Shown here in pieces: positions 1-6,123 of a stretch of 8,711 nucleotides of DNA (position 1 is the stretch's first letter; the number at the start of each line of letters is the position of its first letter). The notes beneath the pieces were generated by a model that was not told the origin of the DNA, did not search any database, and worked only from the letters and a program-made list of their open reading frames with translations. The DNA comes from Terriglobia bacterium (GTDB lineage Bacteria; Acidobacteriota; Terriglobia; UBA7540), in NCBI GenBank assembly GCA_030042795.1, contig JASHYZ010000554.1, forward strand, positions 1-8,711. Reading direction: 5' to 3'. Made by a program: the position numbers and the translations under genes.

Positions 1-1
1 A

Positions 2-64
2 ATTTCTGCCGGATTGTTGGAGGTAGACGGCTCCGCTCACCCGCTGGCATACCGACTGCGATAA
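2..64 (+). CDS. Possible C-terminal end of an upstream protein (partial)
   Basis: Frame 2 is open from the window edge to a TAA at 62-64 and would encode about 20 residues ending HPLAYRLR. The codons look like ordinary coding use (mostly common GC-rich codons), and the stop comes just before clearly non-coding repeat DNA, which fits the tail of a gene on the same strand as the alpha-galactosidase. Twenty residues are too few to name a family. Frame 1 is also open here, so this call is tentative. Confidence 0.28.
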   Translation: MSAGLLEVDGSAHPLAYRLR

Positions 65-107
65 GAATGCGAAGGCGGTGGGATGTTTCGCCCGACCATG
101 ACACATG

Positions 108-325
108 GTGCAGCCCATAAGGGCACGGCTTTAGCCGTACCCTTACAGGTACTGGTGTCATTTGAACGCCCGAGGCGTCGTCATTTCCGCGAAAGCGGGA
201 ATCCATCACAAAAGTCCTTGGAAAAAGAAGGTATTCAGGAAGTGGATTCCCGCTTTCGCGGGAATGACGATGCCTCGGAGGGTTCTGCTCAGCGAATGAC
301 ACCAGTAACCCCTTACAGGCTGCAC
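108..325. repeat. Large nested inverted composite repeat
   Basis: Two arms of one composite sequence face each other around a short centre (about 205-242). Matching blocks, left to right arm: GTGCAGCC 108-115 with GGCTGCAC 318-325; AAGGG 119-123 with CCCTT 310-314; TACTGGTGTCATT 150-162 with AATGACACCAGTA 295-307; and a roughly 35-base block 170-204 with 243-278. The last block is the widespread palindromic unit built on GGATTCCCGC / GCGGGAATGAC, and each copy can fold on itself (243-278 has an 8-bp stem with loop TTTC). The whole region could form a long cruciform. An open frame of 83 codons crosses it, but the predicted peptide is only translated repeat. No transposase is present, so a MITE-like or REP-like nature is inferred. 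Confidence 0.8.
119..144. repeat. Short palindrome inside the left repeat arm
   Basis: AAGGGCACGGCT (119-130), loop TT, then AGCCGTACCCTT (133-144) forms a 12-bp hairpin with one mismatch. The right arm of the surrounding inverted repeat goes straight from its CCCTT to the TACTGG block without this palindrome, so it looks like an insertion of a second repeat type into the left copy, or a loss from the right one. Confidence 0.65.
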
Positions 326-349
326 ACGACTTAATGCGTTCTGTACAAT
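321..349 (+). promoter_or_regulatory. Candidate promoter for the alpha-galactosidase gene
   Basis: TGCACA (321-326, 4 of 6 to TTGACA) and TACAAT (344-349, 5 of 6 to TATAAT) are separated by 17 bp. A second TACAAT overlaps at 349-354. Transcription would start near 356, shortly before the ATG at 373, which argues against the earlier in-frame ATG at 334. The -35 element lies on the outer edge of the inverted repeat. This is a sequence match only. Confidence 0.33.
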
Positions 350-372
350 ACAATCGAGCTCTCCTCGCGAAG

Positions 373-2619
373 ATGACTACACGCGCTGTTTGCCCACCAC
401 TTGTACCGTGCTTGCTGAAAGCTAGTCTAATGTTCTTATCCGCTTTCCTGATGCTGGTAGGAAGGCTCACAGCGGAGACTCCGCCCGGCGTGCGCTACCT
501 CGATAACCTGAAGCTCTGGGTTCTGGACACGGCTCACACATCGTACGTGATCGGCGTGAACCAGGAGAACGAACTGCAGAGCCTCTACTGGGGCGAGCGG
601 CTGCAGGGCGACGAAGGTCTGACTCGGGCACACACGGCTCACGAAGCTGCCTCGTTCGACTCGAGCGAGACCATGACCAACATCGAGTATCCCGGCTGGG
701 GCGGACGCTATTACAATGAGCCGGCTCTCAAGGTGACACTCGCGGACGGCGTGCGGGACTTAGTCCTGAAGTACGATTCCTACCAAATCCACGGTGACAC
801 CCTTCTGATCCGGCTGAAGGACATTCAGTATCCTCTGTTTGTCACTCTCACCTATACGGTCTTCCCCGACGAAGACATCATCCGCAAGCAGGCCTCAATC
901 GAGAACCGGACTGCGCAGGTGATAACCATCGAGAGCGCGCAATCGGGCGTATGGTATATGCCGGCGGGCGAGGGTTACCGCCTCACTTACCTTACCGGGC
1001 GCTGGGCCGATGAGACGCAGCTCACGCGCTTGGCGATCAATCCCGGCAAGTTCATTCTGGAGAGCCGCCGCGGAAACACCAGCCATCAGTTAAACCCTTG
1101 GTTCGCTATCGATGCCGGCGGCGACGCCGATGAAGAGCACGGCCGCGTGTGGTTTGGAGCGCTCGGCTGGAGCGGCAACTGGAAGCTCGTGGTGGAAGAT
1201 ACGCCACCCGCGCACCAGGTGCGCGTGACCGGCGGCTATAACGATTTCGATTTCTCCTGGCCGCTGAAACCTGGCGAGTCGCTCGAGACGCCGCCCTATT
1301 ACGGCGGCTATTCAGGCGAGGGATTCGGTGAGGCCTCGCGCCTGATGCATCGTTTCGAGCGCAATGAGATTCTGCCTGACCACGCTCATCCGCACGTGCG
1401 GCCCGTGCTCTACAACTCCTGGGAAGCGACGACGTTCAACGTGAATGAAGCTGGTCAGGAGGCGCTGGCGGATAAGGCGGCGAAACTTGGCGTAGAGCTA
1501 TTCGTGATGGACGACGGTTGGTTCGGTCGGCGCAATAACGACCATGCGGGCCTCGGCGATTGGGTGGTGAACCGGCAGAAGTTTCCCAACGGTCTCGGGC
1601 CACTCATCAGCCATGTGAATGCTCTGGGCATGAAGTTCGGACTGTGGTTCGAGCCTGAGATGGTAAATCCGGACAGCGACCTCTACCGCGCGCACCCCGA
1701 TTGGGTGATGAATTTCCCCGGACGGCCGCGCAGCGAGGCCCGCAATCAACTGGTCCTTAACATGGCGCGCGACGACGTCAAGGAGTACATCTTCGGCGCG
1801 CTCGACAGGATGCTCTCCGAGAACAACATTCAGTACATCAAGTGGGACATGAACCGCCACTTCTCGGAGCCCGGCTGGCCCGAGGCGCCGGTGGCCGAGC
1901 AAAAAGAGATTTGGGTGAAGTACGTCCGCAACGTTTACGAGATTATGGACCGGCTGCGAGCCAAACATCCCGGCCTTGAAATCGAGTCCTGCTCGGGCGG
2001 CGGTGGACGTGTTGATCTTGGCGTTCTCCACCGTGTAGACGTGGTCTGGACCTCCGACAACACCGAGGCCTTTGACCGTCTGCGCATCCAGGAAGGATTC
2101 AGCTTTGCTTACACGCCCAAAGTCATGTCGGCATGGGTCACCGACGTTCCGAATCTCAACGGACGGTCAACGCCACTCAAGTTCCGGTTCCTGGTCGCGA
2201 TGCAAGGCGCGCTCGGAATCGGGGCCAATCTGAACCACTGGTCAGACGAGGATTTCTCGCTGGCCGCCAAGATGGTGACCTATTACAAGAGCATCCGCGA
2301 GACGGTTCAGGAAGGCGACCTTTACCGCCTCTTCTCACCTCGTGAAGGGAATCTGACCGCCAACGAATATGTGTCTACTGACGGGCGTCAAGCCGTGCTC
2401 TTTGCCTTTCTGCATTCGCAGCAGTTCCTGCGGCCGGCGCCCACGATTCTGCTGCGCGGCCTCGACGAGAGCGCGCGCTACCGGGTGAAGACAATCGATG
2501 ACAAGCTGGTGGAGAAGTCCGAGATGGTGACAGGCTCTTACCTGATGCATCATGGCGTCGATTTTAATCTTCGCGGCGACTACGACAGCACTTCGATTGT
2601 GCTGGAGAAGACAGAATGA
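373..2619 (+). CDS. Secreted alpha-galactosidase, glycoside hydrolase family 36
   Basis: Predicted retaining alpha-galactosidase, releasing terminal alpha-linked galactose from oligosaccharides such as melibiose or raffinose, or from galactomannan side chains. Numbered from the ATG at 373 (748 aa): an N-terminal export signal with K16 and a hydrophobic run to about 30, with likely cleavage after A34 (LTA/E); an N-terminal beta-sandwich to about 325; a TIM barrel with WEATTFN (350-356), MDDGWFG (379-385), KWDMNR with nucleophile D492, the ESCSGGGGR glycine-rich substrate loop (538-546), and SDNTEA with acid/base D562; and a C-terminal beta-sandwich from about 650. Length matches full GH36 enzymes plus a signal peptide. 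Both catalytic aspartates are present. Other in-frame starts are 334 and 430; 334 would overlap the candidate promoter and 430 would remove the basic n-region. No clear Shine-Dalgarno is seen. No sugar transporter or regulator adjoins it, and the exact substrate is unknown. Confidence 0.93.
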   Translation: MTTRAVCPPLVPCLLKASLMFLSAFLMLVGRLTAETPPGVRYLDNLKLWVLDTAHTSYVIGVNQENELQSLYWGERLQGDEGLTRAHTAHEAASFDSSETMTNIEYPGWGGRYYNEPALKVTLADGVRDLVLKYDSYQIHGDTLLIRLKDIQYPLFVTLTYTVFPDEDIIRKQASIENRTAQVITIESAQSGVWYMPAGEGYRLTYLTGRWADETQLTRLAINPGKFILESRRGNTSHQLNPWFAIDAGGDADEEHGRVWFGALGWSGNWKLVVEDTPPAHQVRVTGGYNDFDFSWPLKPGESLETPPYYGGYSGEGFGEASRLMHRFERNEILPDHAHPHVRPVLYNSWEATTFNVNEAGQEALADKAAKLGVELFVMDDGWFGRRNNDHAGLGDWVVNRQKFPNGLGPLISHVNALGMKFGLWFEPEMVNPDSDLYRAHPDWVMNFPGRPRSEARNQLVLNMARDDVKEYIFGALDRMLSENNIQYIKWDMNRHFSEPGWPEAPVAEQKEIWVKYVRNVYEIMDRLRAKHPGLEIESCSGGGGRVDLGVLHRVDVVWTSDNTEAFDRLRIQEGFSFAYTPKVMSAWVTDVPNLNGRSTPLKFRFLVAMQGALGIGANLNHWSDEDFSLAAKMVTYYKSIRETVQEGDLYRLFSPREGNLTANEYVSTDGRQAVLFAFLHSQQFLRPAPTILLRGLDESARYRVKTIDDKLVEKSEMVTGSYLMHHGVDFNLRGDYDSTSIVLEKTE

Positions 2620-2656
2620 AGACAGAATAGAGTTGCAACCCTCGTGGATTCGGGAT

Positions 2657-2705
2657 CGGCGGCGGTCTGCGACCGCCGTTGTCCGGCGCTCACAAGGGAG
2701 CGCTC
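2657..2705. repeat. Two GC-rich hairpins downstream of the alpha-galactosidase gene
   Basis: GGCGGTC (2661-2667), loop TGC, GACCGCC (2671-2677) is a perfect 7-bp stem that extends by one C-G pair. GCGCTC (2686-2691), loop ACAAGG, GAGCGC (2698-2703) is a perfect 6-bp stem. The pair is followed by a T-rich stretch (2704-2727) that is not a clean T-run. It may end alpha-galactosidase transcription, but paired hairpins of this design also occur as dispersed repeats, so a terminator role is only possible. Confidence 0.45.
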
Positions 2706-2730
2706 CAGGCGCTTCCTCTTTGGCTTTCGC

Positions 2731-2759
2731 TTGAAATTTTCGTGTGCGGGACGTAACGT
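2731..2759 (+). promoter_or_regulatory. Weak candidate promoter for the acylase gene
   Basis: TTGAAA (2731-2736, 5 of 6 to TTGACA) is followed after 17 bp by TAACGT (2754-2759, only 3 of 6 to TATAAT). The position, about 80 bp before the chosen ATG and downstream of the two hairpins, fits a separate transcript for the acylase gene. The weak -10 makes this uncertain. Confidence 0.22.
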
Positions 2760-2836
2760 TTTCTACTTGATTTGCGCTGGTGACAGCTTGTCGCGGCTCT
2801 GACGCCATGAGGGCGCGCGGCTGGCCGGTTATAGCC

Positions 2837-5011
2837 ATGAAGAGGCTCATTTACATCCTTGCCATAGGCTTCCTTGCTTTTCCACTTCGGGCGGCCCAGA
2901 AAGAGGAAATCGACCGCTGGCAGCATGAAGCCCAGAACGTCACGATCACTCGGGACGATTGGGGTATTGCGCATGTCTACGGGAAGACCGACGCCGACGC
3001 CGTTTTCGGGATGGAGTACGCGCAGGCCGAAGACGATTTCAACCGCGTCGAGACGAATTACATCAACGGAATGGGGCGGCTGGCGGAGGCCGAAGGCGAG
3101 ACCAAGATTTATCAGGACCTGCGCATGAAGTTGTTCATCGATCCTGAAACGCTGAAGCGGCAATTCACCGAAAGCCCGGAGTGGCTCAAGAAGCTCATGG
3201 ACGCTTTCGCCGATGGGCTGAACTTCTACCTGTATAAGCACCCTGAAGTACACCCGCGCGTAATCAAGAGATTCGAACCTTGGATGGCGCTGAGCTTTAC
3301 GGAAGGGAGCATCGGCGGCGACATCGAACAGGTAAATCTCAAGCAACTCGCGGCGTTCTACGGCAAAGGACCTGCTGATGAGGCAGTGCCGGCGAGCGGC
3401 GACGGGCCCGTTGAGCCATCCGGGTCAAACGGCATCGCGGTCGCACCCTCAAACACAATTGACCATCACGCGCTGCTGCTGATCAATCCGCATACGTCTT
3501 TCTATTTCCGTTCCGAGCTGCAGATGGCGAGCGATGAAGGGCTGGACGCGTATGGCGCTGTGACCTGGGGGCAGTTCTTCGTGTATCAGGGCTTCAATCC
3601 GCACGTAGGTTGGATGCATACAACGAGCGGCGCCAGTGACTTAAGCACTTACCTCGAGACCGTGGAGAAAAAAGGGGATCGCTACTATTGCAAGTACGGA
3701 GACCAGGAGCTTCCCGTGGTGGCGCAGGAGATCAGCGTTCCGTATAAGACTAACCAGGGCTTGGCGCAAAAGAAATTCACCATCTACCGCACACAGCATG
3801 GGCCAGTGATCGGCGGAGAGGATGGGAAGTGGCTCACCATCCGGCTGATGCAGGAGCCGGTGAAAGCGCTCATCCAGTCTTACACCCGCACCAAGGCCAC
3901 AGACTACAAGTCATTCCGACAGACGATGGAGCTGCACACAAACTCATCGAACAACACAATCTTTGCCGATTCCGATGGCGACATCGCTTACTTTCACTCA
4001 AACTTTATTCCGCGCCGCGACGGCCGGTTCGACTGGACCAAGCCGGTAGATGGCAGCAATCCTGCGACAGACTGGCACGGTCTTCTCAGCGTAGACGAAA
4101 CTCCGCACCTTCTGAATCCCAAGAGCGGCTGGCTTTACAACTCGAACGACGCCCCCTGGTCAGCGGCCGGCCCCGGTAGCTTAGAGAAGGAGGATTATCC
4201 GCCTTATGTCGAGACCGGCGGAGAATCAGCGCGCGGTCTACACGCGGTAAGGGTCCTGGAAAACAGGAAGAATCTAACGCTCGATTCCCTGATAAGCAGC
4301 GTGGCGTTTGATAGCTACCTCCCCTGGTTTAAGAGGACCATTCCTGCACTGGTGAAGGCGTGGGACCAGACGCCGGACGCTGATCCGTTAAAAGACAAAC
4401 TCGCAGATCAGATCAAGTGCCTGCGCGAATGGGACCTGCGTTGGGGAGTGAATTCGATTCCCACGTCGCTCGCGGTTTTTTGGGGAGAGGAAGTCTTGCA
4501 TCGGGTCGCTCATAACGCGGCAAGCGTCAGCATGCCCAGTTACGAGTACGTCCGCACGAAGGCGCCCCCCGCGTTGCTTATGCAGTGCCTGGCGAACGCG
4601 TCGGACCGGCTGACGGCAGACTTCGGGACGTGGAAGACGCCCTGGGGAGAGATCAATCGCTTTCAGCGGCTTGATGACAGCATCTTTCCGCACTTCGATG
4701 ACGCAAAGCCGAGCATTCCCGTCGAGTTCACTTCAGCGGTGTGGGGATCGCTGGCGTCCTTTGGGGCGCGTCCGTACCCGGGAACGAAGAAGTGGTACGG
4801 CACTGGCGGGAACAGCTTCGTTGCCGTGGTCGAATTTGGAGAGACCGTGCGCGCCAAGGCCGTGACTGCGGGCGGCGAAAGCGGGGATCCGGCGTCGCCT
4901 CATTTCGATGATGAGGCCAAGCGCTATAGCACAGGCAACCTGAGGGATGTTTACTTCTACCCCTCTCAGCTTAAGGGTCACACCGAGCGAACCTATCATC
5001 CGGGAAGCTAA
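2837..5011 (+). CDS. Secreted penicillin-acylase-family N-terminal nucleophile hydrolase
   Basis: Predicted exported acylase of the penicillin amidase family, which hydrolyses amide-linked acyl groups after self-cleavage of a precursor into alpha and beta chains. From the ATG at 2837 (724 aa): signal peptide MKRLIYILAIGFLAFPLRA with cleavage near 18-21; alpha chain with the typical RDDWGIAHVYG opening (39-49); a linker rich in G, P and A; then G/SNGIAV, where S197 should be the new beta-chain N-terminal nucleophile. Counting S197 as beta-1, His219 (INPH) falls at beta-23, as in acyl-homoserine-lactone and aculeacin or cephalosporin acylases, where penicillin G acylase has Gln. The oxyanion motif NSN is at 435-437, and GFNPHVGW (252-259) is a family hallmark. 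In-frame starts at 2780 (GTG) and 2807 (ATG) would bury the signal peptide. No good ribosome binding site is seen for any start. Substrate is not determinable from sequence; lactone or lipopeptide acylase is a possibility. Confidence 0.9.
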   Translation: MKRLIYILAIGFLAFPLRAAQKEEIDRWQHEAQNVTITRDDWGIAHVYGKTDADAVFGMEYAQAEDDFNRVETNYINGMGRLAEAEGETKIYQDLRMKLFIDPETLKRQFTESPEWLKKLMDAFADGLNFYLYKHPEVHPRVIKRFEPWMALSFTEGSIGGDIEQVNLKQLAAFYGKGPADEAVPASGDGPVEPSGSNGIAVAPSNTIDHHALLLINPHTSFYFRSELQMASDEGLDAYGAVTWGQFFVYQGFNPHVGWMHTTSGASDLSTYLETVEKKGDRYYCKYGDQELPVVAQEISVPYKTNQGLAQKKFTIYRTQHGPVIGGEDGKWLTIRLMQEPVKALIQSYTRTKATDYKSFRQTMELHTNSSNNTIFADSDGDIAYFHSNFIPRRDGRFDWTKPVDGSNPATDWHGLLSVDETPHLLNPKSGWLYNSNDAPWSAAGPGSLEKEDYPPYVETGGESARGLHAVRVLENRKNLTLDSLISSVAFDSYLPWFKRTIPALVKAWDQTPDADPLKDKLADQIKCLREWDLRWGVNSIPTSLAVFWGEEVLHRVAHNAASVSMPSYEYVRTKAPPALLMQCLANASDRLTADFGTWKTPWGEINRFQRLDDSIFPHFDDAKPSIPVEFTSAVWGSLASFGARPYPGTKKWYGTGGNSFVAVVEFGETVRAKAVTAGGESGDPASPHFDDEAKRYSTGNLRDVYFYPSQLKGHTERTYHPGS

Positions 5012-5087
5012 ATACGCTCCCTCCCTTCGATGCTTGGGCGGTTCTCGCCGATGATCGCGGTCGCGGACGATACCCTCCGTCATCGAG

Positions 5088-5639
5088 TCAGCCGGCTCTG
5101 TCGAACCAGAATCCGTTGCGGTCGCCCTTCGCCTCCCCGCCGAGCAGGCGCTTCAGCGCAGAGGCCTGCTGCGGGTTCCTGCGCAGGATGATTTGCCGCA
5201 AACGCGCGAACTCGTCACGCTCGATGCGCTGTACGGTGCCGCGTCCGCGCGCCGGTGTGAAAGCGAGGATGTGGTCAAGATCGGGCCGACGTAGGAGCGG
5301 GCTCTTGAGATAGACGGCCTCTCGTGGCGGGCAGAAGTCCAGCAAAGATCCTTGACCGCGGTCGCGTCCGTTCGACGCCGTGCGGGCTACGCCCACCAAC
5401 TGCTTTCGGTCAACTTCGTAACAAAGGAACACGTCTCCGCGCTTCACTTCTTCGCGCAGAAAACGCAGGCTGGAGGCGCTGCGAATCCAACCCTCATCGC
5501 CCAGCGGATAGACGCCGCGCGCCCGCGACCGGAAATACTCTGAGAACTCCCAGCCGCGACGGGTGTTGATTTTGAAAACCCAGACATTTGTGGAATGGCG
5601 GATTTTGGGATTGCCGGATTGGGTGGTTGAATGGCGCAA
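5088..5639 (-). CDS. EVE/PUA-like domain protein, function unknown
   Basis: A 183-aa protein whose core resembles the EVE domain, a PUA-superfamily fold thought to bind modified bases in nucleic acids. Matching landmarks: an opening strand VWVFKI (19-24); W51 and the following helix; KRGDVFLCYEVDRKQLVGVAR (66-86), which fits the EVE pattern of GD, hydrophobic strand, then VGxA; a strand AVYLKSPL (108-115); and TVQRIERDEFARLR (135-148), matching the usual C-terminal strand and helix. The start is TTG at 5639, chosen because no ATG is available and AGGTG lies 7 bases upstream. Residues 2-17 are encoded by degenerate octamer repeats and probably lie outside the fold. It is the last gene of the minus-strand cluster, 6 bp after the four-helix-bundle gene, and converges on the acylase gene across 76 bp. 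Family assignment comes from motif reading and is not certain; the cellular role is unknown. Confidence 0.72.
   Translation of the reverse strand: MRHSTTQSGNPKIRHSTNVWVFKINTRRGWEFSEYFRSRARGVYPLGDEGWIRSASSLRFLREEVKRGDVFLCYEVDRKQLVGVARTASNGRDRGQGSLLDFCPPREAVYLKSPLLRRPDLDHILAFTPARGRGTVQRIERDEFARLRQIILRRNPQQASALKRLLGGEAKGDRNGFWFDRAG
5589..5636 (-). repeat. Degenerate octamer-periodic array at the start of the EVE gene
   Basis: Read on the minus strand from 5620, successive 8-base units are AATCCGGC, AATCCCAA, AATCCGCC and ATTCCACA. CGCCATTC also occurs twice, at 5636-5629 and 5600-5593. The array lies inside the reading frame and encodes the first residues after the TTG start. The periodicity is imperfect but visible. 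Confidence 0.5.
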
Positions 5640-5644
5640 CCGTG

Positions 5645-5651
5645 CTCACCT
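5645..5651 (-). promoter_or_regulatory. Ribosome binding site for the EVE gene, overlapping the previous stop
   Basis: On the minus strand AGGTGAG occupies 5651-5645, and the TTG start is at 5639. The AGGTG core lies 7 bases upstream of it. The TGA within it (5648-5646) is the stop codon of the four-helix-bundle gene. This arrangement favours translational coupling and decides the TTG start. Confidence 0.6.
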
Positions 5652-6083
5652 GCCTGCATCGGCGACTGAAGGATTAGTCGATCGCGCAGTGAGTCCTCGC
5701 CGAGCCGTGGCACGGGACACGACGAAAATGGATACCAGTTCATTTGCCTCGGCAAGCAGCTTTTCCATCCTGTGTCGCGTGACGATCCCCGCTTCGATTA
5801 GCAAGTCGAGCCAGAAGACCGTTTCGTCGGCCTCTTCGACAACCGTTCCCATTTTCGCGATGAATTCCGCCTTCGAGCGGGCACGACAAACGGCCCGGTA
5901 GTTCGCTGCCACTGAAGTTCCTGAACGCAAGACCTGACGCCCGATAACGCGCGCTTCTTCGGTTCTCAGCAGCGACCGAAACAAGGCGATGATCCGGAGT
6001 GCGAAGTGCTTCGTTCGACGCTGTAGTTCCTCGCTTTGGCGCGCCCGGGCGGACGATTCAGCATTCACGTGACGTTCCGTCAT
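5646..6083 (-). CDS. Four-helix-bundle protein (S23/IVS-like family)
   Basis: From the ATG at 6083 the product is 145 aa. The core matches the four-helix-bundle family first known from intervening sequences in 23S rRNA genes and related to the Avd accessory protein of diversity-generating retroelements. Signature stretches are RRTKHFALRII (22-32, helix 1), EARVIGRQVLRSGTSVAANY (43-62), RARSKAEFIAKM (67-78), EEADETVFWLDLLIEAGI (83-100) and EANELVSIFVVSR (112-124). The protein is soluble, with no signal peptide, and its molecular role is unknown. Here it is not inside an rRNA gene and no reverse transcriptase is nearby. An alternative ATG at 6107, in frame and 8 codons earlier, lies in the octamer array; the 6083 start has AGGAA 7 bases upstream. 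The last 20 residues (RRGLTARSTNPSVADAGR region) look like an unstructured tail beyond the usual family end. Confidence 0.82.
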   Translation of the reverse strand: MTERHVNAESSARARQSEELQRRTKHFALRIIALFRSLLRTEEARVIGRQVLRSGTSVAANYRAVCRARSKAEFIAKMGTVVEEADETVFWLDLLIEAGIVTRHRMEKLLAEANELVSIFVVSRATARRGLTARSTNPSVADAGR

Positions 6084-6123
6084 TCCTACATTCCTACATT
6101 CCTTCATTCACCCGATCACCCGA
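6076..6123 (-). repeat. Six-unit octamer array across the serA stop and next start
   Basis: On the minus strand the sequence divides into six in-phase octamers: TCGGGTGA (6123-6116), TCGGGTGA (6115-6108), ATGAAGGA (6107-6100), ATGTAGGA (6099-6092), ATGTAGGA (6091-6084) and ATGACGGA (6083-6076). The first unit contains the serA stop codon TGA (6118-6116). The last four each begin with ATG; units four and five read ATG-TAG, an immediate start-stop, while units three and six are in the frame of the four-helix-bundle gene. Copies of AGGA supply Shine-Dalgarno-like sequence for later units. Confidence 0.8.

Noticed and set aside
83..334. 83-codon open frame upstream of the alpha-galactosidase gene
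   Set aside because: The peptide is the translation of the inverted repeat (RESGNPS and DSRFRGNDD are typical of this repeat) and has no ribosome binding site.
1498..2031. 177-codon minus-strand open frame
   Set aside because: It lies opposite the catalytic barrel of the alpha-galactosidase, whose frame is strongly supported by motifs; it is antisense shadow.
5646..6083. Diversity-generating retroelement accessory (Avd)
   Set aside because: The fold family is related, but there is no reverse transcriptase and no template/variable repeat pair with adenine-biased changes in the window.
6076..6123. CRISPR array
   Set aside because: Units are contiguous octamers with no spacers and there are no cas genes.
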